Notes: a model not told the origin generated them from the letters alone. A stretch of 64,000 bases of DNA from Lophius americanus (GCA_037951165.1 JBBDHG010000015.1:8226501-8290500), one strand, 5' to 3'; positions 10,493-23,057 are shown, counted from the first letter of the stretch. A program made the numbers and translations.

Positions 10493-13400
10493 TATACAGT
10501 TGTAAAGGTGCCACCTACGCATGCAACCATAAGGCGCCTGAGCTCTGCTAAACACAAAAAATAAAACTAAACACCCTTTTGTTATCATGAGAAAATGGCA
10601 ATAAATAGATATCTGTCACCTTGGCGGCTCTTGTCTTCCATAAATGAGCACCTAAGGCGATTAAAACTGCATAGAGTGCAGACAGGGTGCTTGGATATAA
10701 AAAAATATGAAAGCTGTAGAGCAGTCTGTCTGCTTCTGCTGTTCATAAATTTCTAATTGCATCATTAAAAACAACCCAAATCTAGAAAGAAGGAGCCTCT
10801 TCTCATTTGGATGATCAATATGTCGCTCAGTTCACTTTATTGCTGTGTAAGAGTCTCATGAACATGAACTGATGTTTCAATTCCCATTATTGTCCAGAGA
10901 CTGTGATCATGAGTGAGTCACACTCCCAATAATGAGGCTCCAGCAAACTCTTAGAGGTTACCAGAGGTGCCATCGCGACGCCAGTGGCTAATTGACGATT
11001 AAGTGTGATACAAGGTCTGGGCAAAATCCTTCATTTTAATGGGGTGATTATTGGCAGGAAAGACATGTGGCCCTTTTGGTGGCCTATGAGGGACAGTCTA
11101 ACACCGGGGAGGAGGGGTGTGTGAGGTGAGTTCACCATGGTGATCTAATCTCCTGACAGGAACTATCAGGGGAATGAAAACAAGTTTAATTTCCTGTGTC
11201 TTGGAGTCAAGGATATGTGGCTTGCTGCGCTGAGGTGTTGCTGAGACAAACAGGGAAAAAAAAGAATCATCAGCCGCACAGGCAGACACTGCTGATATGA
11301 TCACATTTTAATATTTTTCTCCATCTCACTGCACCGCTGTACTAATTGGATCCATAGCTACAATGTGGATACCTGCGGCTTCATAATCTATCTGTGGAGC
11401 ATCAGATGTACAGTGTGTGCTTCCTGAACACGTGACTTTGCAACAATAACAGGCCTGAAATAGCAGTTACTCTTACAATTAGTTAACTGTGAAATTGGCA
11501 GTTCTGTCCTCATTAAAGCCGTTTTTGGTTGACTCTATGTTTTCTTTATAACAGGCAGGCTGGATTATTTCATGGAATATTTGGAATATTTTTTTATCTT
11601 TCTGATTGACATATAAATGCATTCTGACGTTCAACGGCACACCGTAACTCAGGTTGATAGTCTTGTGTTAATTCTGCTTATTAAAACTAAAAACAAGTGT
11701 ACCTTTCACCTAAATACACATTTTGAGTAAATTAGACTTGAATTTTTTTATAATACTATTCAGTGATCAGTCAAAAGTTTCTAACCTGACAGAATGAAGT
11801 CATTCTAAGCTCAGAACTAGAAAAAAACACTCGGAGAGCACAATCCTCTGCCAAAGGCCAACACCTACCTCTGAACCTGCTTTGTTTCTTCCTCCTGCAT
11901 TCTAATCATGTTTCAGCACCTTGTTTTATTCTTTTTTCCTCACTCCTTGAACTTGAGCCAGGCATTGTGTTTATGAATGTACACTATGTTTGTTTAAGAT
12001 TTAATACTTAAACAGACAATGTTGTGTCATTTCCTGTTCCTCTGCAGTATAAAACATCAGAGGAACACCACACAACAGCACCTGAGGTTTAGGAAATATT
12101 AATGCATATTTCTGCAGTAATGTATGAGTATGAGTTATTGCCAGCCTCTTAATCTAACGAAAACTCCAACAAACTCTTTGAGTATCTCTCAAATACGCTG
12201 TTGCCAGTTGTCGCCTGCACATTCCACTTCAACTTCTCTGTTCAGCCCATTCAGCCCCCAGCTCCACCCCCAAAGAAACATCTGAGCAATCAAAGGAACA
12301 AAGGTAGAAAACGGCTTATTATTTTATTTTATTTTATATTAAATGCCGTGAAACACGTAATGAGAGAAAGTTGTGTTGGGTATCCCAAAACATGCTTCTG
12401 GCTAAAATTGGGGGCAGTTTTAGTCGGGTTGAAAGAAAGTCCTTAACCAGTTTTTCGGGTTTTCTTTGGGATGATGTATGATGATGTATGTGCAGTATAT
12501 TTTTTCCATTGTCTTGTCTTGTCGCCTTTGACGACAATGTCCATTTTTTCGGGGATTGTCATAAAGAGGTTTGAAGCTAATTTCTTGACTGATCTAACTT
12601 CTCTATGTAGTTGTGGGCAAACTTGAGGCTAGAGCTAAGATCCTACATTTCATCATATGATGTTACCAATAAGTCCAATCTATTTTTATTGATAGATTGG
12701 AGCACACCGACTTTGATTCCCACTGTACATCGCATACACCAGCGTATTATCCAATGATTGATGTATGCTTCAAATCTCTGTTACTATTTTTATTTGCCTT
12801 TTAGTAGTGGCTGAGGGGAGAGAGAAATCGCTGTTTTATCTAATTTTACTATTAGTTAAAATGATTAATTTGTTTTTTGATAGGCATTGTTACCTTCTTC
12901 CACCACAGGGAGTTTTCCATTTCATTATATGCTCGTCATATAATGACAAATAAAGGTCCAGAAATCTGACAAAGCGTCCAGTATTTTAAAATGGTGCTCC
13001 GGTTGTGGTATATTAAGTTAGATGTGGGTGTCTGTGATCATATTTTGTAGAAAAGTGTCCAAAAGAAACATTAAAAAAAGTCTTGGAATGTTCTAAGAGA
13101 CCGGGCGCGGCCATGATGGACCTCCACGCCTAGTGTTTCGCAATGCTCTCTGCGCCATCCTCCGTTCTGTTGATGATGATGTGATGATTAATACATAAAT
13201 ATATAATGATCCAATGGTGGTTTGCTCCATCTTTTTATTGTTAGGGGACTCCTTCTGGCATAGCAACAAAGAAATACACACTAAGGAATAAATACATTTT
13301 ATTTTCAAGCCTTTTTAATACTTCCTCAATGCGTGGAGCTATGATTTGTGTCAACCATGAATTGAAGGCCTTCTGTTCCTATGCTTGTTTGGCTGTGTTT

Positions 13401-14279
13401 TAGCAAGGTCTCCTCGGATATAGAATGCAAAAAAAAAAAAAAAAATGTTGCTTAATTGGTGCTGGTTAATAAGTTTTATTTCAGGCACATGCTCGGGTGC
13501 CTTTATTATAGCTCAGAGGGGTTTCTTATTCTCCCGGGGCTTTTGTGAGAAATTAAATGAAGAATACATTGTGCTAATGAAGCTGCAAAGGGAATATTAG
13601 AGGAAGGAATTGATCAAAGGGAGAGTCTGCTGTTTTAAAGGTTACTTAGCGTGGTTTGACTCGATTTTCAATTTCCTGTTATCCAGGATTTTGCCAGTAA
13701 ATCCTTCTAGAGAATCAACATATTTCTCCCTCTAATGAATGCCGAAGACTTGTTTGCTATTCTGCTATCAGACTATGCAATAAAGTACTAAGCAATATAG
13801 CAAAATGCAAATGCCTATTGGTTTGTAACATCGTAAATGTATATCATGGAGTCAAACATTTCTCAAAATAAAACAATTATAGTTTTACTCTTAAACCTTT
13901 ATAGTTTGATGTACACCAACACATCATTTAAAATCCATAGCTTCTTACATGCTATAAACTTCGATTATGAGGATATTACTACATTACGAGAGAGTCGGGT
14001 AGGATATAGACTACAGGGACACGTAAATCACACATCCGATCTCAATGACGAAAATATTCAAGATGAAAATCATTATTCGTATACATTGTGTGAATAGTTT
14101 AGAACAAAATGACAGAAGAATGGTCAACTGAAACCAAAATCACCCAACCACCCAATTAACAAAACCATCGAGGGCTGGATTCTCAATCAAACAAAAAAAA
14201 AGTAAAAAATTGAAATCACAGGCTGATCCAACTGGAGGGAATTTGATCAACAACTCATAATGTGTCTCAGTAGTTTCTT
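10493..14279. other. long unique spacer with possible conserved non-coding blocks
   Basis: No gene or clear transposon. Two stretches look unusually non-repetitive and motif-dense: 10890-11310, and 13470-13720 (with TCCCGGGGCTTTTGTGAG at about 13533). A run of A sits at 13429-13444 and an imperfect TTTTA repeat at about 12319-12340. Function is not demonstrated. Confidence 0.3.
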
Positions 14280-14600
14280 TAACTCCCACGAACCTGTACG
14301 TACTCCTCACAACGTCCGGGCAGGCTCCTGATAAGATGGTGGATGGTGTCACATGGGGGATCTCCTCCCAGACCTGGATCAGGGCATCAGTGAGCTCCGG
14401 GACATTATGTATTTGGCAGCATCCGATGCTGCCAACTGTCCAGCTTCTTGTTTGGATTCTGGTCTCAGAGCATGAGAGACAGTCAAATGGCATCAATACC
14501 ATTTGCTCACGTCTGCAACACAAACCTGGACCTGCCAATTCTGGTGTTCTCTGCTGAACAACAGTCCAACTGCACTGTGCTGGACTCTGAACAAAGGTCC

Positions 14601-14608
14601 CACTAGAG
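14601..14608. repeat. hAT target-site duplication, left copy
   Basis: The octamer CACTAGAG directly precedes the hAT element and is repeated exactly after it at 15076-15083. An 8-bp duplication is the hallmark of the hAT superfamily. Confidence 0.95.
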
Positions 14609-15075
14609 CAGTGATTCTCAACTATTGGGTCGCAACCCAGAAATGGATTGAGGGCATCCACCTGGGAAAAAAAAAAAATGTTAAGAAAATAAATCCTGTG
14701 TTTTTATTTTGAAGGGAATTCTTTTATTTTTTTATGTCAGCCTAATGATAAATGCTTGAATAAGTGACTGAATAATTTTAATTTGTTTTTAAACCAAAAG
14801 TTTCACATTTTGGTTTTAATTAAAATGCAGCTAATTGAGTGTAAAAGGAAATATTTCCCTCTCTAGTATCGCCGCCATCTGGTCGTTTTGGTTTATCTTT
14901 AAACTGTTTTTTTTTGTGTTTGCATACTGTGATATTCTGTACTAACTCAAGTTCAAACTGCACCATCTTTTCATTAAATAAATTTGAGAAGTTGAAAATT
15001 TTCCTCGATTAAGGTCGCGGCTTGGCATTAAGGGGTAATTGTGGGTCCCTAAGCCAGACCAGTTGAGAATCACTG
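14609..15075. mobile_element. non-autonomous hAT element, 467 bp
   Basis: Terminal inverted repeats are visible: the left end is CAGTGATTCTCAACT and the right end is its exact reverse complement over those 15 bases. Each continues with a diverging GGGTCGC-like or GGTCTGG-like segment. The interior is AT-rich and holds no transposase frame, so movement needed a hAT transposase from elsewhere. It sits inside the Tc1-like remnant and is therefore younger. The perfect 8-bp duplication suggests a fairly recent insertion. An apparent 173-codon minus-strand frame (14140-14661) runs from this end into the Tc1 remnant and is a chimera. Confidence 0.93.
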
Positions 15076-15083
15076 CACTAGAG
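15076..15083. repeat. hAT target-site duplication, right copy
   Basis: Octamer CACTAGAG, identical to 14601-14608. Removing the element and one copy restores a continuous Tc1-like sequence across the junction. Confidence 0.95.
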
Positions 15084-15430
15084 GACGGTGGACCTACGTG
15101 GAGTCTGTTTCTGATAGTTTGGTCTGAAAAATCAGACGAGTAGACTGCTGTAGGTCAATTTGTCTGGTTGTCGTCCTGTTCCTCTGAACATAAAGAAGCA
15201 GATATCAGTCTCGTACCTGGGTTGTTGTCCGTCTACGGTTCTGTCCAGCTGACGGCTTGTCTCCTGGTATCTCCTCCACACTCTTGAGACTGTTCTGGGA
15301 GACACAACAAACCTTCTTGCAATGGCACGTATATATACTCTATCCTGGAGGAGCTGGACTACCTGGGCAACTCTAATGGGCTGCAGGTACTGCCTCATGT
15401 TAGAAGACACAAGCAAAATACAAAACATGA

Positions 15431-16559
15431 GAAAAATTAGTTACAAGGTACTTTGCAGCATGTCAATAGCAAAAGCGAGTTTGGTAGTTACTTAGGCTTG
15501 GAACAATGTGATTTAGATCGCTTAAGTAGGGGCCTATTGGATGAATCAAGTGAATGATTTTCTTCATGGATGAACTTGATCAAGTGGCAGTCACCTCAAA
15601 GTATTAAATAGTTGAAAAAGAGGCGTGGACATTTTTAAAAGTTAGGAATCCAGAGATTGGTCTTATAGTGGATAATGGAGCATGAAGAAGCTGTCTTCTC
15701 CATGATTTAACTTTGACCAGACATTGGATGCTCTTTGATACGAAAAACCCCTGTGATGAAAGTTCTCAGATATAAGATGATAACATTTTCTTAGAAATCA
15801 AAAGTAAGAGAAAAGCTCAATGGGTGCGTTTGATGTATTGCTCTCTGAAGACTCAGTGACTGCTTCTTCGGATGACATCCTCCTTAAAGTCAAGTGGAAC
15901 AAAAGATTAAATTATACAAAGTCATGTGAAAATAATTTATTAAAACCCTTCCTTGTGGGGGAAGGATCTTGGAGAGACACAAAGTGTGTGATTGTTAGGT
16001 AGCCTCATTATTCGTCAGATTAGACTTCAGAGTAGGATACACATGGACTAACAGTTGTGAAAATGTTCTGATGAAGATTAGAATTCAAATCCCTGTATGG
16101 AGTCGCAAAGGTGTGGAGACGCGCAACCATTAAAAATGTATCAATTGGAAATCAGCCTGGAATCAAATACTTTGAAAAGAAGTAAGTGTTGTTTCTTGAA
16201 GGAACACAAGTATTGCCGCAGTGTCTGATTCATTTAATCGGGCCCTCCTGCTGGGAGCATGTTCCCATGAGACACCGTCTGGGTTTGTTGGCTAATTGGG
16301 AGGATTTAACCAGAGAAATCTGTATGGGGGGAAAAGACTGGCTCTCTTTCTTTCTCTCTCTGCTGTGCTGGGAGGAAACTAAACATTTACATGCTCATTA
16401 TCATCTATGCAGGCTCTAAAAATAACATGTGGTCATCACAGGGTTATGGAAGTGTTGTTTGAAATGAGCTCATCTTATTCTTTCATGAAACCATGATCTA
16501 CATTTTCTTTAAAAACTCGCAGTTTTTAAAATAATGTATTAATAATTACTAAGTAATTA
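15431..16559. other. spacer, no gene seen
   Basis: No recognisable gene or repeat. Frames at 15820-16002 and 16186-16419 (plus) are short and lack domains. Confidence 0.45.
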
Positions 16560-16705
16560 CTCATTCATTAGCTGTTACTACTTATCCTGTTTAGGGTTAG
16601 CTGGAGTTCCCGAGGATCCCACAAAATCATGGGGAGAACATGCAAAATCCACACATATAACTGTAAAATAAAACAGTGCCCGCTATGCCACTGTGCTGCC
16701 CGTAT
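16560..16705 (-). repeat. teleost SINE-like dispersed repeat, copy 3 (partial)
   Basis: Keeps 'ggggagaacatgcaaaatcc' and the tail words 'gccactgtgctgcccgt', which form the head end of the family in this orientation. The middle is deleted or degraded. Confidence 0.55.
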
Positions 16706-17469
16706 TGGGAGGATGAGAAGCAAATGGCGTGCTGTCTCCTTAACAGTTGTCTGTTATCTTATGCAGTAGCATAAGATCACTGGGTGTAAAGGTACTGCCT
16801 AACCTGGACTCCTTAAAACAGCATTATACAGGCCAGAGGGAAACGCCCACGACTAATCACCAAGCATTGTTGCTATGGGAAAGGATTAAATGAAAGGTTT
16901 GAAATTACGTTGGAAGCTGCCGACCCAATCCTAGTAAGTGAGTAAGAAGTATGGGTTGCCTGATTTAGACTAAGAGGATGACATCTTCATCATCCATGAA
17001 AAAAAGTTTGTCCTTATGGCCTGCTCCTCATGGAAGGAAAAGTTGGCCTATCCAACGCTCATATTCAATAGGCATCTTCTACCGGGATCTAACAACCTTC
17101 ATCTGTAGCTGAACTGGACCAGTAAGCCACTAACGATGAGGATGTTTATCAAAAAGTCCATTGATGAACGTTTAGCTGAGCTCAGTTTACAAACACCCAT
17201 TGTTGAATTTTCAGCCGGGGAAGACTCCCCTGTCCTGTTTTGGTCTCTAAGTCTGTGATGGACAATCTTGTTTGAAGTTGGCAACAAACTCCCCAACATC
17301 TGCTACCCATATCCAGCTTCACAGTCCTGGAGCCAGATTCCAATGCAACCTTCACCCTTGTCAACAACCAAACTCCAGAGGGTCTATGTCATTGGCCTCT
17401 TGTTGCCTAGTTGTGAGCATGATTCTTATAGGTGTTTTATTCAAACCTTTTGTTCTGACTCACAATATG
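16706..17469. other. spacer, no gene seen
   Basis: No gene recognised. Overlapping minus-strand and plus-strand frames at 17099-17487 are mutually antisense and have no domain support. Confidence 0.4.
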
Positions 17470-18130
17470 ACCTTTGAAGGGTTTTAAGAATTATATCTCG
17501 GAAAGGCATCTGGCGTCTGCGCAGATCCTTCGTGTTAACACAATAACTAAAATAAAAATATTTCAAGGATTATGTTCAACTTTCTTACCTTCATAAACCT
17601 CAGTATGAGGAAGAACCAGAATGATTATATGGTTCTATTATGACAGTAGGGGGAGCTTTATCTCCAAAAGTTTTCGGGCCATAGTTTCTCAACCGTTGGT
17701 CCAATTCAGTCCAATTTTGGTGCGTATGAATTGACTGACTGGAGATCTATCTTCTCTACATTGAGTTTTGCACTAAAAGTTCTTTCTTTACTTACTAAGA
17801 GGACCTTTTATTTATGAGGAAAACAGTAATGGATATCAATTCTTCATCCAAAGTTGGTCTTTCTGAATCGACTCAATGGATTCTATCATATTTTTTCTCA
17901 TCAGGGGGAGCTTTTCTACAATAAACACTCGTTTCGGGAAATATCTTCCTAAACGTTGATCCTGAAATCGGTGCCAATGAATCAACTCAAGTAGATCTAT
18001 CTTGCTTATTTCATATTTTATCCTCTATGGGGAGCTTTACTATGAAAAACATAAAATTCGTCCCATTAAGTACAAATTATCTGCATATGAATTGACTCGA
18101 GATGATCTGATATGTATGTATCGTATTTTA
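17470..18130 (+). repeat. family 1 dispersed repeat, copy B (internally repeated)
   Basis: The longest early copy. It contains 'cgcagatccttcgtgttaa', 'atgaggaagaacca', 'agtagggggagctttatc' and 'caaccgttggtcca'. Related units then follow near 17905 ('cagggggagcttttcta') and 18028 ('tggggagctttacta'), each followed by a 'tgaatcaactc' or 'tgaattgactc' phrase and 'gatctat'. The unit thus recurs within one copy at roughly 110-265 bp spacing. Frames are broken throughout. Confidence 0.65.
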
Positions 18131-18516
18131 CTCTAATAGTTCATATTACAGTACTGTTAGAGTGACTCTATTAGATTAGAAGCACCGTAGGTGGTTTTGG
18201 TTTTCTTTTAGAAAGAATATTGTGCATAATCTTCACATTAAATTTGAGGAGTTCAGTCAGGGGGATTGCTTGAACAATGCAGCAATTGGGGACTTCGGGG
18301 ACATACCCTTGCTGTCAGGAGCATCAGCAGAGGCCTAGTTTGGTGCTTTCTGAACCGCATCATTTGAGTCCTTTGGGTTGTGTCTGCATTTGGGTCTTGA
18401 ACTGTTCAGCTCCAAACGCAGGTGTGATTAATTATGAATTGTGTGGACTCTGCTTTTAACAATGATGAACCAAACAACAGATTGCTTCTTAACAAAAGAG
18501 CCTGGGAATATATACA
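18131..18516. other. spacer, no gene seen
   Basis: No gene or repeat recognised. Confidence 0.4.
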
Positions 18517-18605
18517 TTCATCCATCCATCTTCTGTTACAGCCTATCCTGTGCATATATTTGTGGGGAGGCTTTAGTCCAGCGCAGCCAATGCCACAGTG
18601 GGGTA
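18517..18605 (-). repeat. teleost SINE-like repeat, tail fragment (copy 4)
   Basis: Begins 'attcatccatccatcttctg', the inverted form of the 'ggatggatgg' tail that closes family members, followed by 'cagcctatcctg' and 'ccagcgcagcc'. Only the tail end remains. Confidence 0.45.
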
Positions 18606-19194
18606 AACTATAAGGAGTTGGTCACATGTCCTATCAGAAACCATGTGAAGGCTGTGCGTTCATCCCTTTATCCAAGTTGCTTCGGTAGGTTGAGCTCCTG
18701 TTTTGCCTGCTGTCACTAGGCAACCAAAATCTGCATGCTGCCATGACAATGATGAAATTGCAGTAATTAAGCACGCCACCCTTCCATCTTCACCCACCTC
18801 CCTTTAGCTGACCTTTCAACCAGATGTTGTGACAGAATGCCTGAGGCAAGTTTATTGGTTAGTTATTTTCAGATGATCTATTTTGCCCGTGCCGCATTAA
18901 TACAAAGTTTATATTTTTCTATTTTGGCACTTCACTAACACACCATGCACAACCGTCTTTCGCCTGCAGTTTTACTTTGATTTTACCTGTATCTATATTT
19001 AAAACATGGATTTATGTGCAGAGATAACATTCTGCTTCAAAATGTCATTAAAATACATTTACATTTACATTACACCTAGGAGGCATCTCTGAAGACAGAC
19101 ACTGACTTTTTAAGTTTTAAAGTGGAAATCTGTCCCATTCTTGCTTGATGTAAAATTTAGGTTTTATAACAGGTCGAGGTCTGTATTTGGCACT
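18606..19194. other. spacer, no gene seen
   Basis: No gene recognised. A small duplication of 'acatttac' occurs near 19054. The minisatellite begins directly after this stretch. Confidence 0.4.
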
Positions 19195-19915
19195 TCATAA
19201 TGCACCACCATACATTACAGAGGGACAGTTACCCATGGGCACCAACATCCCACTGTACATCACAGATGTGATAATTAGCCCAATGGCACTAACACCTCAC
19301 TGTACATCACAGATGTGACAGTTACCCATGGGATCTAACACTTTCCCAATCCATCAGCGATACAGTAACCCATGGGCACTAACTCCAACCCATAACATCA
19401 CAGATGTGTCAGTTACCCATGGGCACTAAACCTCCCTATACAATTACAGATATGAAAATGAACTACAGGAACTAATAACCACCCATACCATCAGAGATTT
19501 GACACTTACCTATGGCCTCTTACACCTTCCCAATGCATCAAAGAATTAAGTTACCCATGGGCACTAAACCTCCCCATACCATTACATATGTGACTAATGC
19601 CTAGAGGCACTAATAACCACCAATACCATCACAGATGTGACAGTTACCTATTGGCACTAACACCTCCCCATAACATCACAGATATGACAGTTACCCATGG
19701 TCATTAACACCTCCCCATACAACATAGACGTGTCAGTTACCGATAGGCACTAACATCCTCCATACCATCACAGATGTCACAGTTACCTATTGGCACTAAC
19801 ACCTCCCCATAACATCACAGATATGACAGTTACCCATGGTCATTAACACCTCCCCATACATCGTAGATGTGTCAGTTACCCATAGGCACTAACATCCCCA
19901 TAAACATCACATTGG
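19195..19915. repeat. minisatellite, about 46-48 bp unit, roughly 15 copies
   Basis: Direct tandem repeats of a unit reading approximately 'cacagatgtgacagttaccc', then 'atgggcactaacacctcccc', then 'ataacat'. Early units are diverged, with small indels. The last third is more uniform and shows a higher-order repeat of three units: the block starting at 19622 recurs at 19761, a period of 139 bp, with very few changes. There are no unique spacers between the units, which excludes a CRISPR array. The unit length is not a consistent multiple of three, so no repeat protein is encoded. Confidence 0.93.
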
Positions 19916-20739
19916 AAAAAAATATACCTACTTATTTTTAATGACCGCAATTTTCGAATAAGGGAAATTAAATTCAGTCTATTAACATACTAATAGACAG
20001 ATCTAGAATGAGCTCTTTGATATTAATGGCACTTTGTTTAAAACTTTGAAAAAAGTGACTGAGTAGTGGATTATATGGTTTCTTTAATGTTTCTAACCTG
20101 ATGGGCTGATGTTCTCTTTGTGATGTATCTGGATAACCTCACATACCCGCTTAGTAGCTGCCTGTACCCAGTCACTCTGAATCATCAAGAGATGGCTGGT
20201 GGTTAAAGCTAACATTTCTTTCAAAGTGATGATTTCATTTAAAACCGAAATAATGTCATCTGAACCATCTGAATGAGATTAAAAGAGCAATTCTTATTTG
20301 GATTTCTTACACTACTTCAATATTGGTGACATCAGGATTTAGTAGACTGTGAAATACACACACTCAGCGTTACGACGAAGGATTAGATGCTTTTGGTTTC
20401 ATGCCCGCAGAGCTTCAAGCACATTCTGTGATTCCTCCGACAAGAAGGAAGGCCGTATCAATCCTTAATACCTCACTATAGAGTAATCGTGATCTGGAAA
20501 TAACATTTACAGTCACAGAAAAATAAAGCATTAACCTATTCAGCTAAATGGGTGACATTTGGAAAAAATAAAATAACACCAAAATTGTATTTCAACCTGG
20601 CTGACTTTTTAAAAATCTATCCATAATCCTATCTGAAAAGTCTTCATTCATCTGATTCAGGATGAAAACAATATTTCTGTTATTCGCCCTGTAGCCATAC
20701 ATCAATGCAGCTGTCAGCTGGTTCTACATGAATCTTAAT
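19916..20739. other. spacer, no gene seen
   Basis: AT-rich, no gene or recognised repeat. Confidence 0.45.
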
Positions 20740-21190
20740 ATCAAACAAGAAAATTGGTGACTTAGAACACTCAATATTGACACTTTACACCTACGGGAGC
20801 CTTTCTACAAAAATCAAACAAACATTTTTTCGCACATAGTCCGATTTGGTCCAAATGTCGTGCATATGAATCAACTCTTGTATACGTACTGGTTCACTGA
20901 GTGGGGACAGTTTTTTTTACCATTACTTTCTAAGCGTAAGTTCAACTGCGTCTAAATTAAGCTCATATTAATTGACACAAGGGAATCAGTCTCGTTTAAC
21001 TGTTTTCCTCTTCATTATTGAGTCACTATGGGATCTGGTCTTAGAGCATATTGCTGAGTTCATCAAATTATTTTGGTTGAGTCAATATAGACTGTTCGAG
21101 GTTATTAATGGGTCGGGAAAGATCTTTTTTTTTAGATCACCTTTATTATTGAAGGAAAGCTTCATAAGTACACTCAAATTTAACGTATGA
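20740..21190 (+). repeat. family 1 dispersed repeat, copy C
   Basis: Contains 'ctttacacctacgggagcct' followed by 'agtccgatttggtccaaatg', 'gtgcatatgaatcaactc', and later 'attaagctcatattaattga'. These follow the same order as in the 57.6-58.2 kb copy. The flanks are too decayed to define ends. Confidence 0.55.
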
Positions 21191-21224
21191 GTTATAATAT
21201 TTTATTTTTTCAACATTAAATCAC

Positions 21225-21915
21225 GGGCCCTTCATGACTTTGTGTTTATTTTGTGTTTGAGAGGGTTGGTCATTTTGGTCTGTGTTCCAGTTTTATTTTG
21301 AAAGTGTTATGCATGTTGTTTAGTTTAGTTTAACATTTCCTATCATGTTTCCTTTGTTTTGCCTTTTTAGTATGTTTATCTGTTTATTTTTCACTTCCTT
21401 TTTCCTTTTAGTGGAGTCTTTGTGTGTTTCTCTTGTTTTCCTCTTCCCTCTCTGCCTCTGTCCTGTGATTCCGTTCTCCTCTTGTGTGATTGTTCTTCAT
21501 GTTCACCCGTGTTTTCTCTCCAGCTGGGTCTCACCGACTCGTTACCTCAGTGTTTATAGTTTGTGCTCACCATCCTTCTGGGCCAGCTCGTCATTGATGT
21601 TTCCTCGTGTTGTCACACGTCCCAGACAGGTCCTGGTGGTTTCCTCTTGAAAGTCTTTTCCCAGTGTCTTTCTCATGTTTTTTTCTTGGTTCTGACTTTG
21701 GTTTGTTTTTTGACTCTGCCTTTGCCTTTTGATTTTGGATTGTTTGCTGATTAGACTGCTAACCTGGTTTTGACCCCTGCCTCATTTTCAACATTGAGTT
21801 TTGGATTCTGGAATTTTGATTTGTGTTAAATTAAATATTTAACGGCACCTGCTCTGCCTCCGCTATCGTGTGCCTGCACCTGGGTCCAAGCTTTGAAATA
21901 ATACTACGTGTCAGA
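21225..21915 (+). repeat. family 2 (unclassified repeat, possibly LTR-like), copy A
   Basis: A T- and pyrimidine-rich element of about 690 bp that aligns along its length with the reverse complement of 54465-55135. Shared phrases in order include 'agttttattttgaaagtgtt', 'gtctttgtgtgttt', 'tgttcacc(c/t)gtgtt', 'ctccagctg', 'ggttttgacccctgcct' and 'gcctgcacctgggtcc'. The pyrimidine-rich body ending in a 'cctgctctgcctccgc' segment and TGTCAGA resembles fish LTR termini, but no internal retroviral domain or second LTR is in view. Plus-strand frames of phenylalanine, leucine and serine here reflect composition. Confidence 0.55.
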
Positions 21916-22847
21916 GATCTATATTGTTACTTTGTATCATGATTATTTTTTTTATCATTTGAAAATAAATCAACTTGACACTCTCTCTCCCTTTCTCTCT
22001 CTTTCTTTTTATGTTGCAACCCTTTTCATGCAATTTTACAACATGGATCAAAGTGGTATCTTTGCTGATGGTTGCTTTTAATGACAATGTCCAAAATATG
22101 TTATCAAAACTAGAATAGTGAAATGGATTGAAAGTTAAATTTAGTAATGAGTTTTTAGTATGAAGCTTTATTAGGAACTCTCCATAACTTTTAAACTGTT
22201 TTTATACTTATGTTACCATATTGGTTAGGAAATGAGGCAAACGTTGCTTTTTTAAATTCTTTAAATAACAAATGGAAAAGCAGTCACGTATTTTCCCTAT
22301 CCATGAATCCAAAACTGCGATCCGATCCAAAGTATTAGTTTTGAGATCCCCAGTACCCCTCGCCATCTGTCACTGTCTAAGCAAGGAGAGCGGGGGTTTG
22401 AGATGAAACAAGTGTGATTTACATATATGCATACTAATAAGTTTCAGACACAAAAACTTATTTTATCATACTTGATGATGATGATGTTACAATTGACAGT
22501 CACACTTGTGGCTTAATATCATGTCTGTAGTAGATGTCATATAGGCATCAGCAGGAGGATTACGTCTATTCTTCTGTGCGATACCCACAAACAGGAAAAA
22601 AAAGAAAGAAGACTTCTTGGGATCAGGGAGAGACGTCATATATACTGTATCTTCTTTCAGACTGCGACTCCTGTGTTTGAGTGTCATAAATCTTTAGAGT
22701 CTTGTGCGGTCTCTAAGGCACATCATGATCAATAAAAGAGCTAAGCTACTGAGAAGCTACTTGATTCAGAAAGAAATGTGAATCAAAAATAATTTTCATT
22801 GGTCAGCATTCTATGCATTGGCTTGCAAAAGTAAGGAGCTACTTATA
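21916..22847. other. spacer, no gene seen
   Basis: No gene recognised. It includes a CT-rich patch at 21980-22010 and a short GATGAT run at about 22475. Confidence 0.4.
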
Positions 22848-23057
22848 CCCTGCAGGATAGAGGAGCTGGACAAGGCGGGGTACACCCGGGTACAACCATT
22901 CGTACTCACTACTACCCTGGTCATTTGCAGTGACCTGTTCATCAGTTTTAAATATTGGCGGGGAGCTGGAGCACCTGGAAAAAACCCAAAGGAGAAAAGG
23001 GGGAAGCTCCACACATGTTCTGGGATTTTAATCGAGAACCGTCCTGTAGTGTGGTGT
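22848..23057 (-). repeat. teleost SINE-like dispersed repeat, copy 5
   Basis: Reads 'aaggcggggtacacccgggt' and later 'ggagctggagcacctgg', 'aacccaaaggag', 'gaagctccacacatgttctg' and 'atcgagaaccgtcctgtagtg'. This is the same order as copies 1 and 2 with substitutions. Confidence 0.6.

Larger units (their letters stand above)
14285..15430 (-). mobile_element. Tc1-like transposon remnant (second family), interrupted by a hAT element
   Basis: Reading the minus strand from 15395, the frame gives a Tc1-type N-terminal helix-turn-helix region, with MRQYLQPI, then AQVVQLLQD, then VSPRTVSRVWRRYQE. After the hAT insert and a deleted middle, a second frame near 14400 gives the C-terminal signature ELTDALIQVWEEIPH typical of Tc1-like DDE transposases. 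The central DDE catalytic region is largely missing, so this copy cannot encode an active transposase. The family differs from the seven copies with 'ataacatta' ends elsewhere in the window. Confidence 0.8.

Noticed and set aside
14140..14661. A 173-codon minus-strand open frame taken as a gene
   Set aside because: It starts in the end of the hAT element and continues into the Tc1 relic, so it is a chimera of two transposons.
19195..19915. CRISPR-like appearance of regular repeats
   Set aside because: The units are directly adjacent and no unique spacers separate them. The unit is longer and more variable than a CRISPR repeat, and the genome context is a fish.
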